Assembly (NCBI GenBank): GCA_050115555.1 | Contig: JASFQI010000333.1 | Location: forward strand, 1 to 5,609 | Length of the DNA stretch: 5,609 nucleotides | Direction of reading: 5' to 3' | From: JASFQI01 sp050115555 | GTDB taxonomy: Bacteria > Desulfobacterota > DSM-4660 > Desulfatiglandales > HGW-15 | In this document: positions 1 to 5,572 of the stretch, piece by piece | How positions within the stretch are numbered: the first letter of the stretch is position 1 | Layout of the letters: every line of letters starts with the position of its first letter | The notes under the pieces: model-generated | Told to the model about the DNA's origin: nothing | What the model saw: the letters and a program-made list of their open reading frames with translations, nothing else | Databases searched by the model: none | Made by a program: the position numbers and the translations under genes

Positions 1-587
1 TAACCGACCGCATTCTTGTTTTTGCTCACGGCCTGGACCACGGCGCCGTTGGACGCCTGGAGGAGCGCACCGGGAAATACCCGCTCCTTTTCCATGACCT
101 TCTTCTCCCAGACCTCATAGGTGCCGGAAGAGGTGTCCCGGGAGATCACGACCACCGGGCGGTCCGGACCGCCCACATCGCTCCAGTTCTTGATCGTGCC
201 CTTGTAGATGCGCTTGAGCTGGTCCATGGAGAGATCGGCCACGCTGTTGCTCGGGTGGACCACAGGGATGATGCAGTCGTAGGCCACAGCGTGGGGGACA
301 GGGTACCGCCCGTTCTGAACGGCTGCCTGGACCTCTTTGTCCTTGATGAACCGGGAGCTGTCCGCGATATCGGTGGACCCGTCGATCAGGGCCTTGATCC
401 CGTTCCCGGAGCCGCCGCCCGAGATGGAGATTTTTACGTCCGGGTTCTCCTTCATGTACACTTCCGCGACCTTCTGCGCGACGGGGAGCACCGTGGTGGA
501 CCCCTTGATGACGATGTTTCCTGCCCAGGCCGTGCCCGCGGCGAGGAAGAGGGCTGCAATGAGCAGAACAGCGATTTTTCCTTTCAT
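1..587 (-). CDS. pstS: Phosphate ABC transporter periplasmic phosphate-binding protein PstS (C-terminus cut by window edge)
   Basis: This protein captures inorganic phosphate in the periplasm and delivers it to the PstCAB importer. The visible 195 residues start at ATG 587-585, with an AAGGAG ribosome site (595-600) seven bases upstream. Residues 1-22 form a signal peptide with a hydrophobic core and an AWA cleavage site before G23. Binding-loop signatures of the PstS/PBP-like family follow: GSTTVLPV (29-36), SGGGSGNGI (56-64), TDIADSSR (72-79) and SRDTSSGTYE (149-158). The frame is open to the edge, where AVG plus a partial TA codon matches the family's AVGY motif. The 270-residue length of the short PstS family implies roughly 75 residues lie outside. 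pstC, pstA, pstB and phoU would be expected further left, but that is not visible. I found no convincing Pho box upstream. The family call is strong; a specificity for a related oxyanion cannot be excluded. Confidence 0.95.
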   Translation of the reverse strand, partial: MKGKIAVLLIAALFLAAGTAWAGNIVIKGSTTVLPVAQKVAEVYMKENPDVKISISGGGSGNGIKALIDGSTDIADSSRFIKDKEVQAAVQNGRYPVPHAVAYDCIIPVVHPSNSVADLSMDQLKRIYKGTIKNWSDVGGPDRPVVVISRDTSSGTYEVWEKKVMEKERVFPGALLQASNGAVVQAVSKNKNAVG

Positions 588-628
588 GCTTTTTCTCCTT
601 TTCGTGAAAACGATGATTCTGAAATGTT

Positions 629-742
629 CAATATTGATGGAGTCGCAAAAAGCCGATATCTGGAGATTTGCCTCTAACGATTCCAATGACTTAAGTACGT
701 CAACAGGCGGTCGAGCGGGTTTTTGCGAGACCGTCAATTTTG
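629..742. repeat. MITE-like element with long terminal inverted repeats
   Basis: The 23 bases at 629-651 and the reverse complement of 720-742 match at 19 of 23 positions, sharing the core TCGCAAAAA. Pairing continues inward at 653-655 with 716-718. The interior of about 60 bases has no coding potential. There is no obvious target-site duplication. The element sits about 40 bases upstream of the pstS start codon, so it may carry or displace that gene's promoter. The size, termini and lack of an ORF suggest a non-autonomous mobile repeat or a dispersed palindromic repeat. Copy number elsewhere in the genome is unknown to me. Confidence 0.6.
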
Positions 743-754
743 ATTAGGAACGCA

Positions 755-891
755 TTCAATTCCCGTGAGCGGGCACTTCGGTTTTCTGGTCCCTTCACCC
801 TTGGGATCGCGTGCCAAGCTGCAAGGTCCTTTTCAACCTAGGGGCGGCATATTCGTGTTTTGTGAGGGAAATGTTAAATTCTCGTGAGGGG
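755..891. repeat. Degenerate GTGAG(G/C)G repeat cluster
   Basis: Positions 755-772 and 874-891 match at 15 of 18 bases (consensus TTnAATTCnCGTGAGnGG). A third, shorter copy, TGTGAGGG, lies at 861-868, exactly 22 bases before the CGTGAGGG at 883-890. The last copy overlaps the stop codon of the 874-1251 gene. Such spaced copies could be transposase or regulator binding sites, or the worn end of a former mobile element. Nothing else is seen in 743-873. Confidence 0.4.
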
Positions 892-1251
892 TTTTTCGGG
901 CGGCTTTGGGGTTCCCCGGGAGACTCCTTTTCCGGGCGCCCCAAAAGAAGAGAAAGAAACGGTTTCGTGCGCCGTCACGGACAGCGTGTCCGCATCCATC
1001 TCATTTGCGGACAGGCTTCCGATCAGGTCGTGGTCCAGCACGTTCTCTTCCAACCAGGTCATGATCCTCGTGTGAAGGGGCTCCGTAATGTTGCGGTTCA
1101 ACACCTTGAACCGCCGAATGCAAAGGTCTCTGTCGTAATGAAAGAGGACACGAGTGGACACACCCCGATCCAGGCAAAGTGCGTGATGGATCTTGAGGTC
1201 AAAGATGGCCATGAGCGTGTCCACGTGTCGCTCGCGTTCGATATCGTTCAT
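874..1251 (-). CDS. Small hypothetical protein (125 aa)
   Basis: I do not recognise this protein. It starts at ATG 1251-1249, preceded by an AAGGAAG-type ribosome site about ten bases upstream. Codon use over residues 1-100 shows the GC-rich third positions of the neighbouring genes, which supports real coding. Residues 1-75 are rich in His, Arg, Asp and Ile/Leu and look like a compact soluble domain (IERERHVDTLMAIFDLKIHH; TRIMTWLEENVLDHDLIGSL). There is no signal peptide or membrane segment. From about residue 102 the sequence turns into a Gly/Pro/Lys-rich tail encoded by a DNA palindrome (905-945), so the C-terminus may be a late extension. The gene is separated by 194 bases from the upstream minus-strand gene and is probably transcribed alone. 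No function is proposed. Confidence 0.6.
   Translation of the reverse strand: MNDIERERHVDTLMAIFDLKIHHALCLDRGVSTRVLFHYDRDLCIRRFKVLNRNITEPLHTRIMTWLEENVLDHDLIGSLSANEMDADTLSVTAHETVSFSSFGAPGKGVSRGTPKPPEKPLTRI
905..945. repeat. Strong palindrome inside the 3' end of the small hypothetical gene
   Basis: TTTGGGG (905-911) pairs with CCCCAAA (939-945). Inside it, CCCGG (915-919) pairs with CCGGG (932-936), leaving a 12-base loop. Neither strand has a T-tract directly after the stem, so it is not a standard intrinsic terminator. On the minus strand it falls in the last codons of the 874-1251 gene and gives the low-complexity Gly/Pro tail. Confidence 0.6.
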
Positions 1252-1384
1252 ATGCGTTGCTTCCTTTTTTTCTTCGGTTTCTTTTTTTTCTATATGAACC
1301 GCTTTTTGTTCAGATCGGATGAAAGACAGGTGAGAAATGCGTAAGGGCGGGTTTTTTACGCAAGGGGAAAAGGCCCCTCATCAC

Positions 1385-1421
1385 GGGCTCACAGTGCCTT
1401 GATGTGGGCTGAAGAGAGCCC
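1385..1421. other. Two mutually exclusive hairpins in the 1252-1445 gap
   Basis: GGGCTC (1385-1390) can pair with GAGCCC (1416-1421). Alternatively GGGCT (1406-1410) pairs with AGCCC (1417-1421) around a six-base loop. Both use the same 3' arm. The site lies just downstream of the stop codon of the 1446-2396 gene in its reading direction, where a terminator would be expected, but no T-tract follows. The rest of the gap is A- and T-rich near 1262-1310 and holds no gene. Confidence 0.3.
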
Positions 1422-1445
1422 GAAAAGGGATGGTGGGGAAGGGTT

Positions 1446-2396
1446 TTATCTCCGGGCGGCGTAATAGACTTCGATGCTGGATAGCCGATCCAGGTACGTG
1501 TCACGGAAAAGGAGGTCGGGTTGAAGCGCGATCTCCTCTCGCAGTTTCTGAGTCATGGGAAGGACGTCGATTCCGTACCGGTTCCTTCCTGCCTGATCCG
1601 CATCGGAAAGGATCCGGACGGAATAATAGCTGACCAGCAGCCGAAGGCGTGTGGCCCGGCGGAAGAGGTAGGATCTGCCTCCGATCGTGTTCATAAAGAA
1701 GCCGGCATAATTGTACAGGACGTTCTGGGTGGGGCGTACGCCTTCCGGGTCCGGGCACCGGTTCCCGAGGGTCAGCCAGCGGTAGAAAAGCTCCAGGTTG
1801 AGCTCCAGGGTGTCTGCCTCGTGTTGAAGGACCTCCTTGGCCAGGAGGAGCTCCCGGTCATCCAGGGTTCTGAAAAAGTGGAAGATGTTCATGGTCATCA
1901 GGGCGGGGTCCAGACCCTCCCCGGCAGGGATCGGCGGGTGAAGGGAGAGCTTGCCCAGGGCGTGGGTGAAAAGGGACCAGGTGTCCGCATCCCAGGCATG
2001 CCTTTTGATGTATTCCTTCCCGTCGAGGTACTCGAAAAAGTCCCGAACGTCCGCTTCGATCTCGGCACAGACGTCTTCCCCTTCTCCGGTCCCCTCGGTT
2101 GCGGCTTCCGTTGAAGGCGAGAGCGGTCCCTCCTCCGAAGACGTCTCCACCGTCTCCTCGGCGGACATCTCTTCCTCCTGCTGCGGGGACGTTTCGGATT
2201 CGCTCGGAACGGCTTGACGCTCGACGGTCGTCCGCTTCGGCTCCGGTTCGCGGGTCTCCCGGCTCTCCTCGCGTTGAGGAGGAGTGCTTCCATTTTCCTG
2301 AGTCATCACGAGGTACGCGGTCACGGCGGCCACCGCGAGGATGAGCAGGACAAGAATCCAGAATACCTTGGGCCTCTTGCCTTTTTTTTCCTTCAT
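1446..2396 (-). CDS. Membrane-anchored hypothetical protein with acidic linker and periplasmic domain
   Basis: I do not recognise the family. The 316-residue product starts at ATG 2396-2394 with AGGAG (2402-2406) five bases upstream. Residues 1-10 are strongly basic and residues 11-31 form one transmembrane helix, so the rest should face the periplasm. Residues 32-105 are a Ser/Thr/Glu/Pro-rich, mostly acidic, presumably disordered linker. Residues 108-316 form a predicted alpha-rich globular domain with many aromatic residues (DFFEYLDGKEYI, NIFHFFRTLDDRELLL, LELFYRWLTLGNRCPDPEG, YNYAGFFMNTIGG). No catalytic motif is evident. The only cysteines are C110 and C214, possibly a disulfide. The architecture resembles tethered periplasmic or envelope-associated proteins whose linker spans a distance from the membrane. 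A perfect TTGACA promoter hexamer lies upstream. The gene is real on codon use, ribosome site and domain layout; the function is unknown. Confidence 0.85.
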   Translation of the reverse strand: MKEKKGKRPKVFWILVLLILAVAAVTAYLVMTQENGSTPPQREESRETREPEPKRTTVERQAVPSESETSPQQEEEMSAEETVETSSEEGPLSPSTEAATEGTGEGEDVCAEIEADVRDFFEYLDGKEYIKRHAWDADTWSLFTHALGKLSLHPPIPAGEGLDPALMTMNIFHFFRTLDDRELLLAKEVLQHEADTLELNLELFYRWLTLGNRCPDPEGVRPTQNVLYNYAGFFMNTIGGRSYLFRRATRLRLLVSYYSVRILSDADQAGRNRYGIDVLPMTQKLREEIALQPDLLFRDTYLDRLSSIEVYYAARR

Positions 2397-2431
2397 GAGA
2401 TCTCCTGGTCCTGTGGGAGGTGAACGAGGGA

Positions 2432-2460
2432 ATCAGGGCCTCCGAGGCGCGGGTTGTCAA
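2432..2460 (-). promoter_or_regulatory. Putative sigma70 promoter for the membrane-anchored protein gene
   Basis: On the minus strand a perfect -35 hexamer TTGACA (2455-2460) is followed after 17 bases by CCTGAT (2432-2437), a poor -10. Transcription would begin near 2425, giving a leader of about 30 bases with the AGGAG site before the ATG at 2396. The perfect -35 and correct spacing argue for it; the weak -10 argues against, or implies an activator. Confidence 0.35.
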
Positions 2461-2685
2461 GAGAACGCTTCACCCGTTGCAAGCCCACGCGTGAGAAAAC
2501 CCGATCGTTCCGGGATGTTTCTTTTCCGTATCTTCTGCCATTCGTCCCCTGACGTGGGAAAAGGCCTTGCTCATGTATTCCTCATCCGCCCGGTGCACAG
2601 GGGTGGATGCAGGGTCAGCGAACGATGTTCATGGTGCAGAGTGCCTTATCATCGGGGATTCCTCGAAGTCTCCCAGCAGACGGGA

Positions 2686-4011
2686 CTAGGAGGAGATTCC
2701 GCTCGAGGATGAAGCCCCGTCCGGTTCGATAGGAATGTCTCCTGCCGGACGCGCGGGAGGGATGGGAATGCGGATCGTGACCGTGGCACCCTGGCCCTCA
2801 ACGCTTTGGATGTGAATCTCTCCGTTGTGATTCAGAATGATCTGGTGAGCCATGGTGAGGCCCAGCCCGGCCCCGCGTGTCTTGGAGGTGACAAAGGGGT
2901 CGTACACCGAATCGAGCTGGTCGGGATCGATTCCCCGGCCTGTGTCCGACACGGCCACCACGAGATGGCCGTCCTCCCTGTGGACGTGAATCTCCAGGGT
3001 TCCCCCGCCGGCCATGGCCTCGAGGCCGTTTTGCGCGATGTTCATAAGGGCTCGGGCGAGCTGGGAGCAGTCCAGCAGGACCATCGGAAGGTCCTCGTCC
3101 ATGTGAAGATGCACGTCGACCTTCTGTTCTCGGGCGGGGGCCTCGATCTTCGAGTAGAGCTCCTCGATCACCGCCTCGATTCGGTTCATTTGGAGCTTCG
3201 CGGTCTGCACGTCCGCGAACTCGTGGACCTGCCTCACCAGATTCTCCAGGCGGGCCGTCTCCTCCAGAATGATGCCCGCATACCGCATCACACCCTCCTC
3301 CTGTTCCGCTTTCCCTTGAATACGCCGGGCAAAACCGCCGATGGTCATGATCGGGTTGCGGATCTCATGGGCCACTCCCTGCACCAGGTGGCCCATGGCG
3401 CTCAGGCGCTCGGTGCGGATCAGCTTTTCCTGAGTCTTCTTGAGTTCTTTTTCGGTGAGTGTGAACTTATCCTGCAACCGCTGGTAAAGCTTGGCATTTT
3501 CAAGTGCCACCGCGATCTGCTGAGCCATGCCGGTGAGAAGGGTCAAGTCGTCCGGTGTGAAGGGTTCCCCGGATTTCTTGTTGATGACCTGCAAGGCCCC
3601 CACAGGGCGGTTTCGCAGGATCAGCGGTACGCAGATCATGGATCGCGTATGGAACCCCGTCTTCTTGTCGAACTTGTCGCTGAAGCCCGCCTCGCGGTCC
3701 ACGTCCTGGACCACGATGGGCTCCCCGCGTTCCACCACGCGGCCTGCAATCCCCTCGCCCACGCGAAGTCGGATATTCCGGATCGGTTCCTTTTTCTCTC
3801 CCCGGGCCAGGCGTACGAAAAGCTCCCCTGTGTCCTCGTCCAGCTCGTAGACCGAGCTGGCCGTAGCGCCCATGAACTCCTCGGCCCACTCCATGGCGTG
3901 GTCGAGCACGGTTTCGATGTGGAGGCTGGAATTGACGAGGGCGCCGAACCGGAGGATGGTCTCCAGCTCGCGTTGGTAAAGGTCTTCCCGGTTTTTCCCC
4001 GTTCCGTTCAA
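2686..4011 (-). CDS. Soluble GAF-domain sensor histidine kinase
   Basis: This is a cytosolic two-component sensor kinase that should autophosphorylate a histidine and pass the phosphate to an unseen response regulator. Residues about 20-172 form a GAF domain (RLRVGEGIAGRVVERGEPIV, then VPLILRNRPVGALQVINK). A coiled coil follows at about 172-205. The HisKA H-box is GVAHEIRNPI with phospho-acceptor H215. The ATPase domain has N-box NIAQNGLEAM (N328), G1 box DTGRG (356-360), F box DPFVTSK (F373) and G2 box GAGLGL (380-385). All key residues are present. No signal peptide, membrane segment or receiver domain is seen; the organisation is NtrB-like. The last 25 residues are a Pro/Ser-rich tail. The start is a TTG (4011-4009): no in-frame ATG or GTG lies between it and the upstream stop at 4141-4143, and the next ATG, M40, would cut the GAF domain. 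The ribosome site is weak. The ligand sensed is unknown. Confidence 0.95.
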   Translation of the reverse strand: MNGTGKNREDLYQRELETILRFGALVNSSLHIETVLDHAMEWAEEFMGATASSVYELDEDTGELFVRLARGEKKEPIRNIRLRVGEGIAGRVVERGEPIVVQDVDREAGFSDKFDKKTGFHTRSMICVPLILRNRPVGALQVINKKSGEPFTPDDLTLLTGMAQQIAVALENAKLYQRLQDKFTLTEKELKKTQEKLIRTERLSAMGHLVQGVAHEIRNPIMTIGGFARRIQGKAEQEEGVMRYAGIILEETARLENLVRQVHEFADVQTAKLQMNRIEAVIEELYSKIEAPAREQKVDVHLHMDEDLPMVLLDCSQLARALMNIAQNGLEAMAGGGTLEIHVHREDGHLVVAVSDTGRGIDPDQLDSVYDPFVTSKTRGAGLGLTMAHQIILNHNGEIHIQSVEGQGATVTIRIPIPPARPAGDIPIEPDGASSSSGISS

Positions 4012-4076
4012 AATCGTGGTTTCTCGGGCAAAATGGATTTCTCCGAAGAAACGATGCCGCTCGGAAGGACCCCTCC

Positions 4077-4105
4077 TGTATACAGCAGATCGGCCCGGGA
4101 AGCAA
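4077..4105 (-). promoter_or_regulatory. Putative sigma70 promoter for the histidine kinase gene
   Basis: On the minus strand TTGCTT (4100-4105) and TATACA (4077-4082) are separated by exactly 17 bases. Transcription would start near 4070, about 60 bases before the TTG start codon. It is the better of the few candidates in the 225-base divergent gap shared with surE. Confidence 0.45.
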
Positions 4106-4177
4106 CGAAAACCCCATGGAAAGCCGAAGGACCCGCACCATCAGCGATCTCAGGTGCAGGACGGCCGAGCTTTCCCC

Positions 4178-4206
4178 TTCCTTCCCGGGAGGGAGCGTGC
4201 TATAAA
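4178..4206 (+). promoter_or_regulatory. Putative extended -10 promoter for surE
   Basis: TATAAA (4201-4206) is preceded by TG at 4198-4199, making an extended -10 (TGCTATAAA). The -35 position (4178-4183, TTCCTT) is poor, as is common for extended -10 promoters. The predicted transcript starts near 4213, just before the AGGAGG ribosome site at 4220-4225. Confidence 0.5.
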
Positions 4207-4236
4207 CGACGCACGTGAGAGGAGGGGTACAACATC

Positions 4237-5046
4237 GTGCGGGTCCTTCTGACCAATGACGACGGCATTCACGCTCCTGGCCTCATGGCCCTTTACCAGG
4301 AGCTGCATGAGGACTTCGAGGTCCGTGTCGTGGCACCCGAGGTGGAAATGAGTGCCGTGGGGCACGCGATCACTCTGAGCTCGCCGCTGAGGGTCCGACC
4401 GGTGAACCGGGGAGGTGTGTTTTTCGGGTATGCGGTTTCAGGGACCCCGGCGGACTGCGTGAAGATCGCCGTTCAGGAAATATTAGAGACCCCTCCCGAT
4501 GTGGTGTTGTCGGGAATCAACCTGGGAGCCAATGTGGGCGTGAACGTGCTTTACTCCGGCACGGTTTCCGCAGCCACTGAGGGCGCCTTTCTCGGAATTC
4601 GTTCCGCTGCCATCTCTCTGGACGCCCTTCAAGAACCCGATTACGGGTTCGCCGCCGCGTTCAGCAGGGAGCTCATACGGTATCTCACGGAAAACGGTCT
4701 TCGCCCGGGTACGGCCCTCAACGTGAATATTCCGGCCCTTGAGCCGTCCCGCATCGCAGGAGTCGCCGTCACGCGGCAGGGGATCAGCCGTTTCAAGGAA
4801 CGCTTCGATCGGCGGATCGACCCGCGGGGGAACGCCTACTACTGGCTCACGGGCGAGATCCCCGTGGAGCCGGAGAACCCGGACACGGACGGGGCTGCAC
4901 TCAAGGAGAACCGGATCACCATCACGCCCATCCATTACGATCTCACGAGCGTGGAGGACCTGGAGCGCCTGAGGGAGCGAAAGCTCCCGGCGTTTGAAAA
5001 CCTCCCCCTTTCGCCGAGACGCCAAGACGCAAAAGAAGAAACGTGA
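4237..5046 (+). CDS. surE: 5'/3'-nucleotidase SurE (survival protein)
   Basis: SurE is a cytoplasmic metal-dependent phosphatase that removes phosphate from nucleoside 5'- and 3'-monophosphates and, in some bacteria, short polyphosphate; it supports stationary-phase survival. The 269-residue product has the usual full length. The N-terminal motif LLTNDDGIHAPGL (4-16) supplies the metal ligands D8 and D9. S39 lies in APEVEMSAVGHAIT and N95 in LSGINLGANVG, completing the four ligands known from the family. SGTPADC (68-74) and YSGTVSAATEGA (106-117) are further family signatures. Translation starts at GTG 4237, with AGGAGG (4220-4225) 11 bases upstream and the conserved MRVLLTNDDG start. The last 15 or so residues (LPLSPRRQDAKEET) are encoded by a short tandem repeat and are probably not part of the fold. 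The gene is divergent from the kinase and followed by an intrinsic terminator, so it is likely monocistronic. Confidence 0.97.
   Translation: MRVLLTNDDGIHAPGLMALYQELHEDFEVRVVAPEVEMSAVGHAITLSSPLRVRPVNRGGVFFGYAVSGTPADCVKIAVQEILETPPDVVLSGINLGANVGVNVLYSGTVSAATEGAFLGIRSAAISLDALQEPDYGFAAAFSRELIRYLTENGLRPGTALNVNIPALEPSRIAGVAVTRQGISRFKERFDRRIDPRGNAYYWLTGEIPVEPENPDTDGAALKENRITITPIHYDLTSVEDLERLRERKLPAFENLPLSPRRQDAKEET
5012..5035 (+). repeat. Eight-base tandem repeat forming the 3' end of surE
   Basis: Three units lie in direct succession: CGCCGAGA (5012-5019), CGCCAAGA (5020-5027) and the diverged CGCAAAAG (5028-5035). They encode the basic tail RRQDAK just before the surE stop codon. The motif resembles the CGCnnAGA short intergenic repeats I associate with many bacterial genomes; that resemblance is from memory. 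Confidence 0.5.
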
Positions 5047-5066
5047 TTTCCATATCTCCCTCCCGA

Positions 5067-5097
5067 GTCGGGGCTTCGGCCCTGGCGTCGTTTTCTT
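5067..5097 (+). terminator. Rho-independent terminator of surE
   Basis: An eight-pair stem (5067-5074 with 5079-5086, two G-U pairs) closes a TTCG tetraloop with the stable C(UUCG)G form. A T-rich run, TTTTCTTT, follows at 5091-5098. It lies 20 bases after the surE stop codon. The four-base gap between stem and T-run is slightly long. Confidence 0.7.
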
Positions 5098-5138
5098 TAG
5101 GAAAGGCCCCCACTCCCTCGCCCCACGGAGTGCGATTT

Positions 5139-5166
5139 CCCCTTGCACCGTGAGATGGGGGTTTTT
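5139..5166 (+). terminator. Possible weak second terminator
   Basis: CCCC (5139-5142) can pair with GGGG (5157-5160) around a 14-base loop, followed by TTTTT at 5162-5166. The stem is short, so function is doubtful; it could back up the surE terminator. Confidence 0.25.
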
Positions 5167-5178
5167 GTGCCTTGTCCT

Positions 5179-5197
5179 ACACCCACACCTCCACATG
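5179..5197 (+). repeat. Imperfect direct repeat, left copy
   Basis: This 19-base segment matches 5573-5591 at 16 of 19 positions (shared parts ACAC, ACAC and TCCACATG). The two copies bracket the structured block in the same orientation, 394 bases apart. Confidence 0.5.
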
Positions 5198-5231
5198 CAC
5201 ACTTTTGCTGGCTATGGGAGATGCCGTCTTC

Positions 5232-5530
5232 GGAGGGTGCCCCTTTCCTGGCCCCCGGTCTCCCGGCCTAGTGATGGCAAGGGGTTGCCGCTGGGGGATT
5301 CCTGCCCCCTCCGCGTTCCATCCCGCCTTACGGCGGGACTGGCCGCGGTTTCCCCCAGCGGCAACTCCGGCCATCACGAAGGCCTCCCGCCAGGTCGCCG
5401 GGAAAGGGGCCCCCTCCTACGCCTGCAAGCCGCCTCGACCCAACCGTGAACCGAGAGACCCACAGGGCCAGCACTCGATTCTTCCTCTCGCTGTTGCAGC
5501 CTCATCGTAGCGAAGCGGTATCGCTTACGC
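5232..5530. ncRNA. Candidate structured RNA or fold-back element of unknown class
   Basis: Three helical domains lie end to end. Domain 1 (5232-5417) is one long imperfect hairpin: 5232-5248 pairs with 5401-5417 with a single mismatch (5238/5411), GTGATGG (5271-5277) with CCATCAC (5371-5377), 5284-5298 with 5351-5365 as 15 perfect pairs, CCGCG (5311-5315) with CGCGG (5344-5348), and CCCGCC (5322-5327) with GGCGGG (5332-5337). Domain 2 is closed by TACG (5418-5421) with CGTA (5506-5509) and CTGCAA (5423-5428) with TTGCAG (5494-5499), with CGAGAG (5452-5457) and CTCTCG (5485-5490) inside. Domain 3 (5510-5530) is an eight-pair hairpin with one bulged A. Read on the minus strand, the apical loop is GTAA and a side hairpin (5256-5267) has a GAGA loop, both GNRA tetraloops, which mildly favours a minus-strand RNA. 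It does not match tmRNA, RNase P, SRP or 6S features known to me. Confidence 0.5.
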
Positions 5531-5572
5531 AAACCATGAAGGCTCTGCCTGGGACGGGTCTTCCTTCCACCA

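Noticed and set aside
800..820. A sigma54 promoter (TTGGCACG on the minus strand, around 811-818) for pstS
   Set aside because: The -24 half matches, but the -12 half at the required spacing reads CCCAA and not TTGCA/TTGCT.
588..870. A Pho box upstream of pstS
   Set aside because: CTGTTGA near 704 on the minus strand is only half a site; the following heptamer at 11-base spacing does not match.
4071..4077. AGGAGG on the minus strand as the ribosome site of the kinase gene
   Set aside because: No ATG, GTG or TTG lies within a workable distance; the kinase start is more than 60 bases further on.
2806..4218. A 470-residue open frame on the plus strand opposite the histidine kinase
   Set aside because: It is the antisense shadow of a kinase gene with every catalytic motif intact; its product is Val/Leu/His/Gly-rich with no domain.
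5105..5145. A G-quadruplex on the minus strand
   Set aside because: Only three close G-runs are present; the fourth requires a loop of about 15 bases, so stability is doubtful.
5177..5377. A 66-residue minus-strand frame inside the structured block
   Set aside because: It covers most of the palindrome; no ribosome site, and the composition is that of a chance frame in GC-rich DNA.
4994..5449. A 151-residue plus-strand frame running from the end of surE into the structured block
   Set aside because: It overlaps surE, the terminator and the long palindrome, has no good ribosome site, and gives a Pro/Arg/Gly-rich product without a domain.
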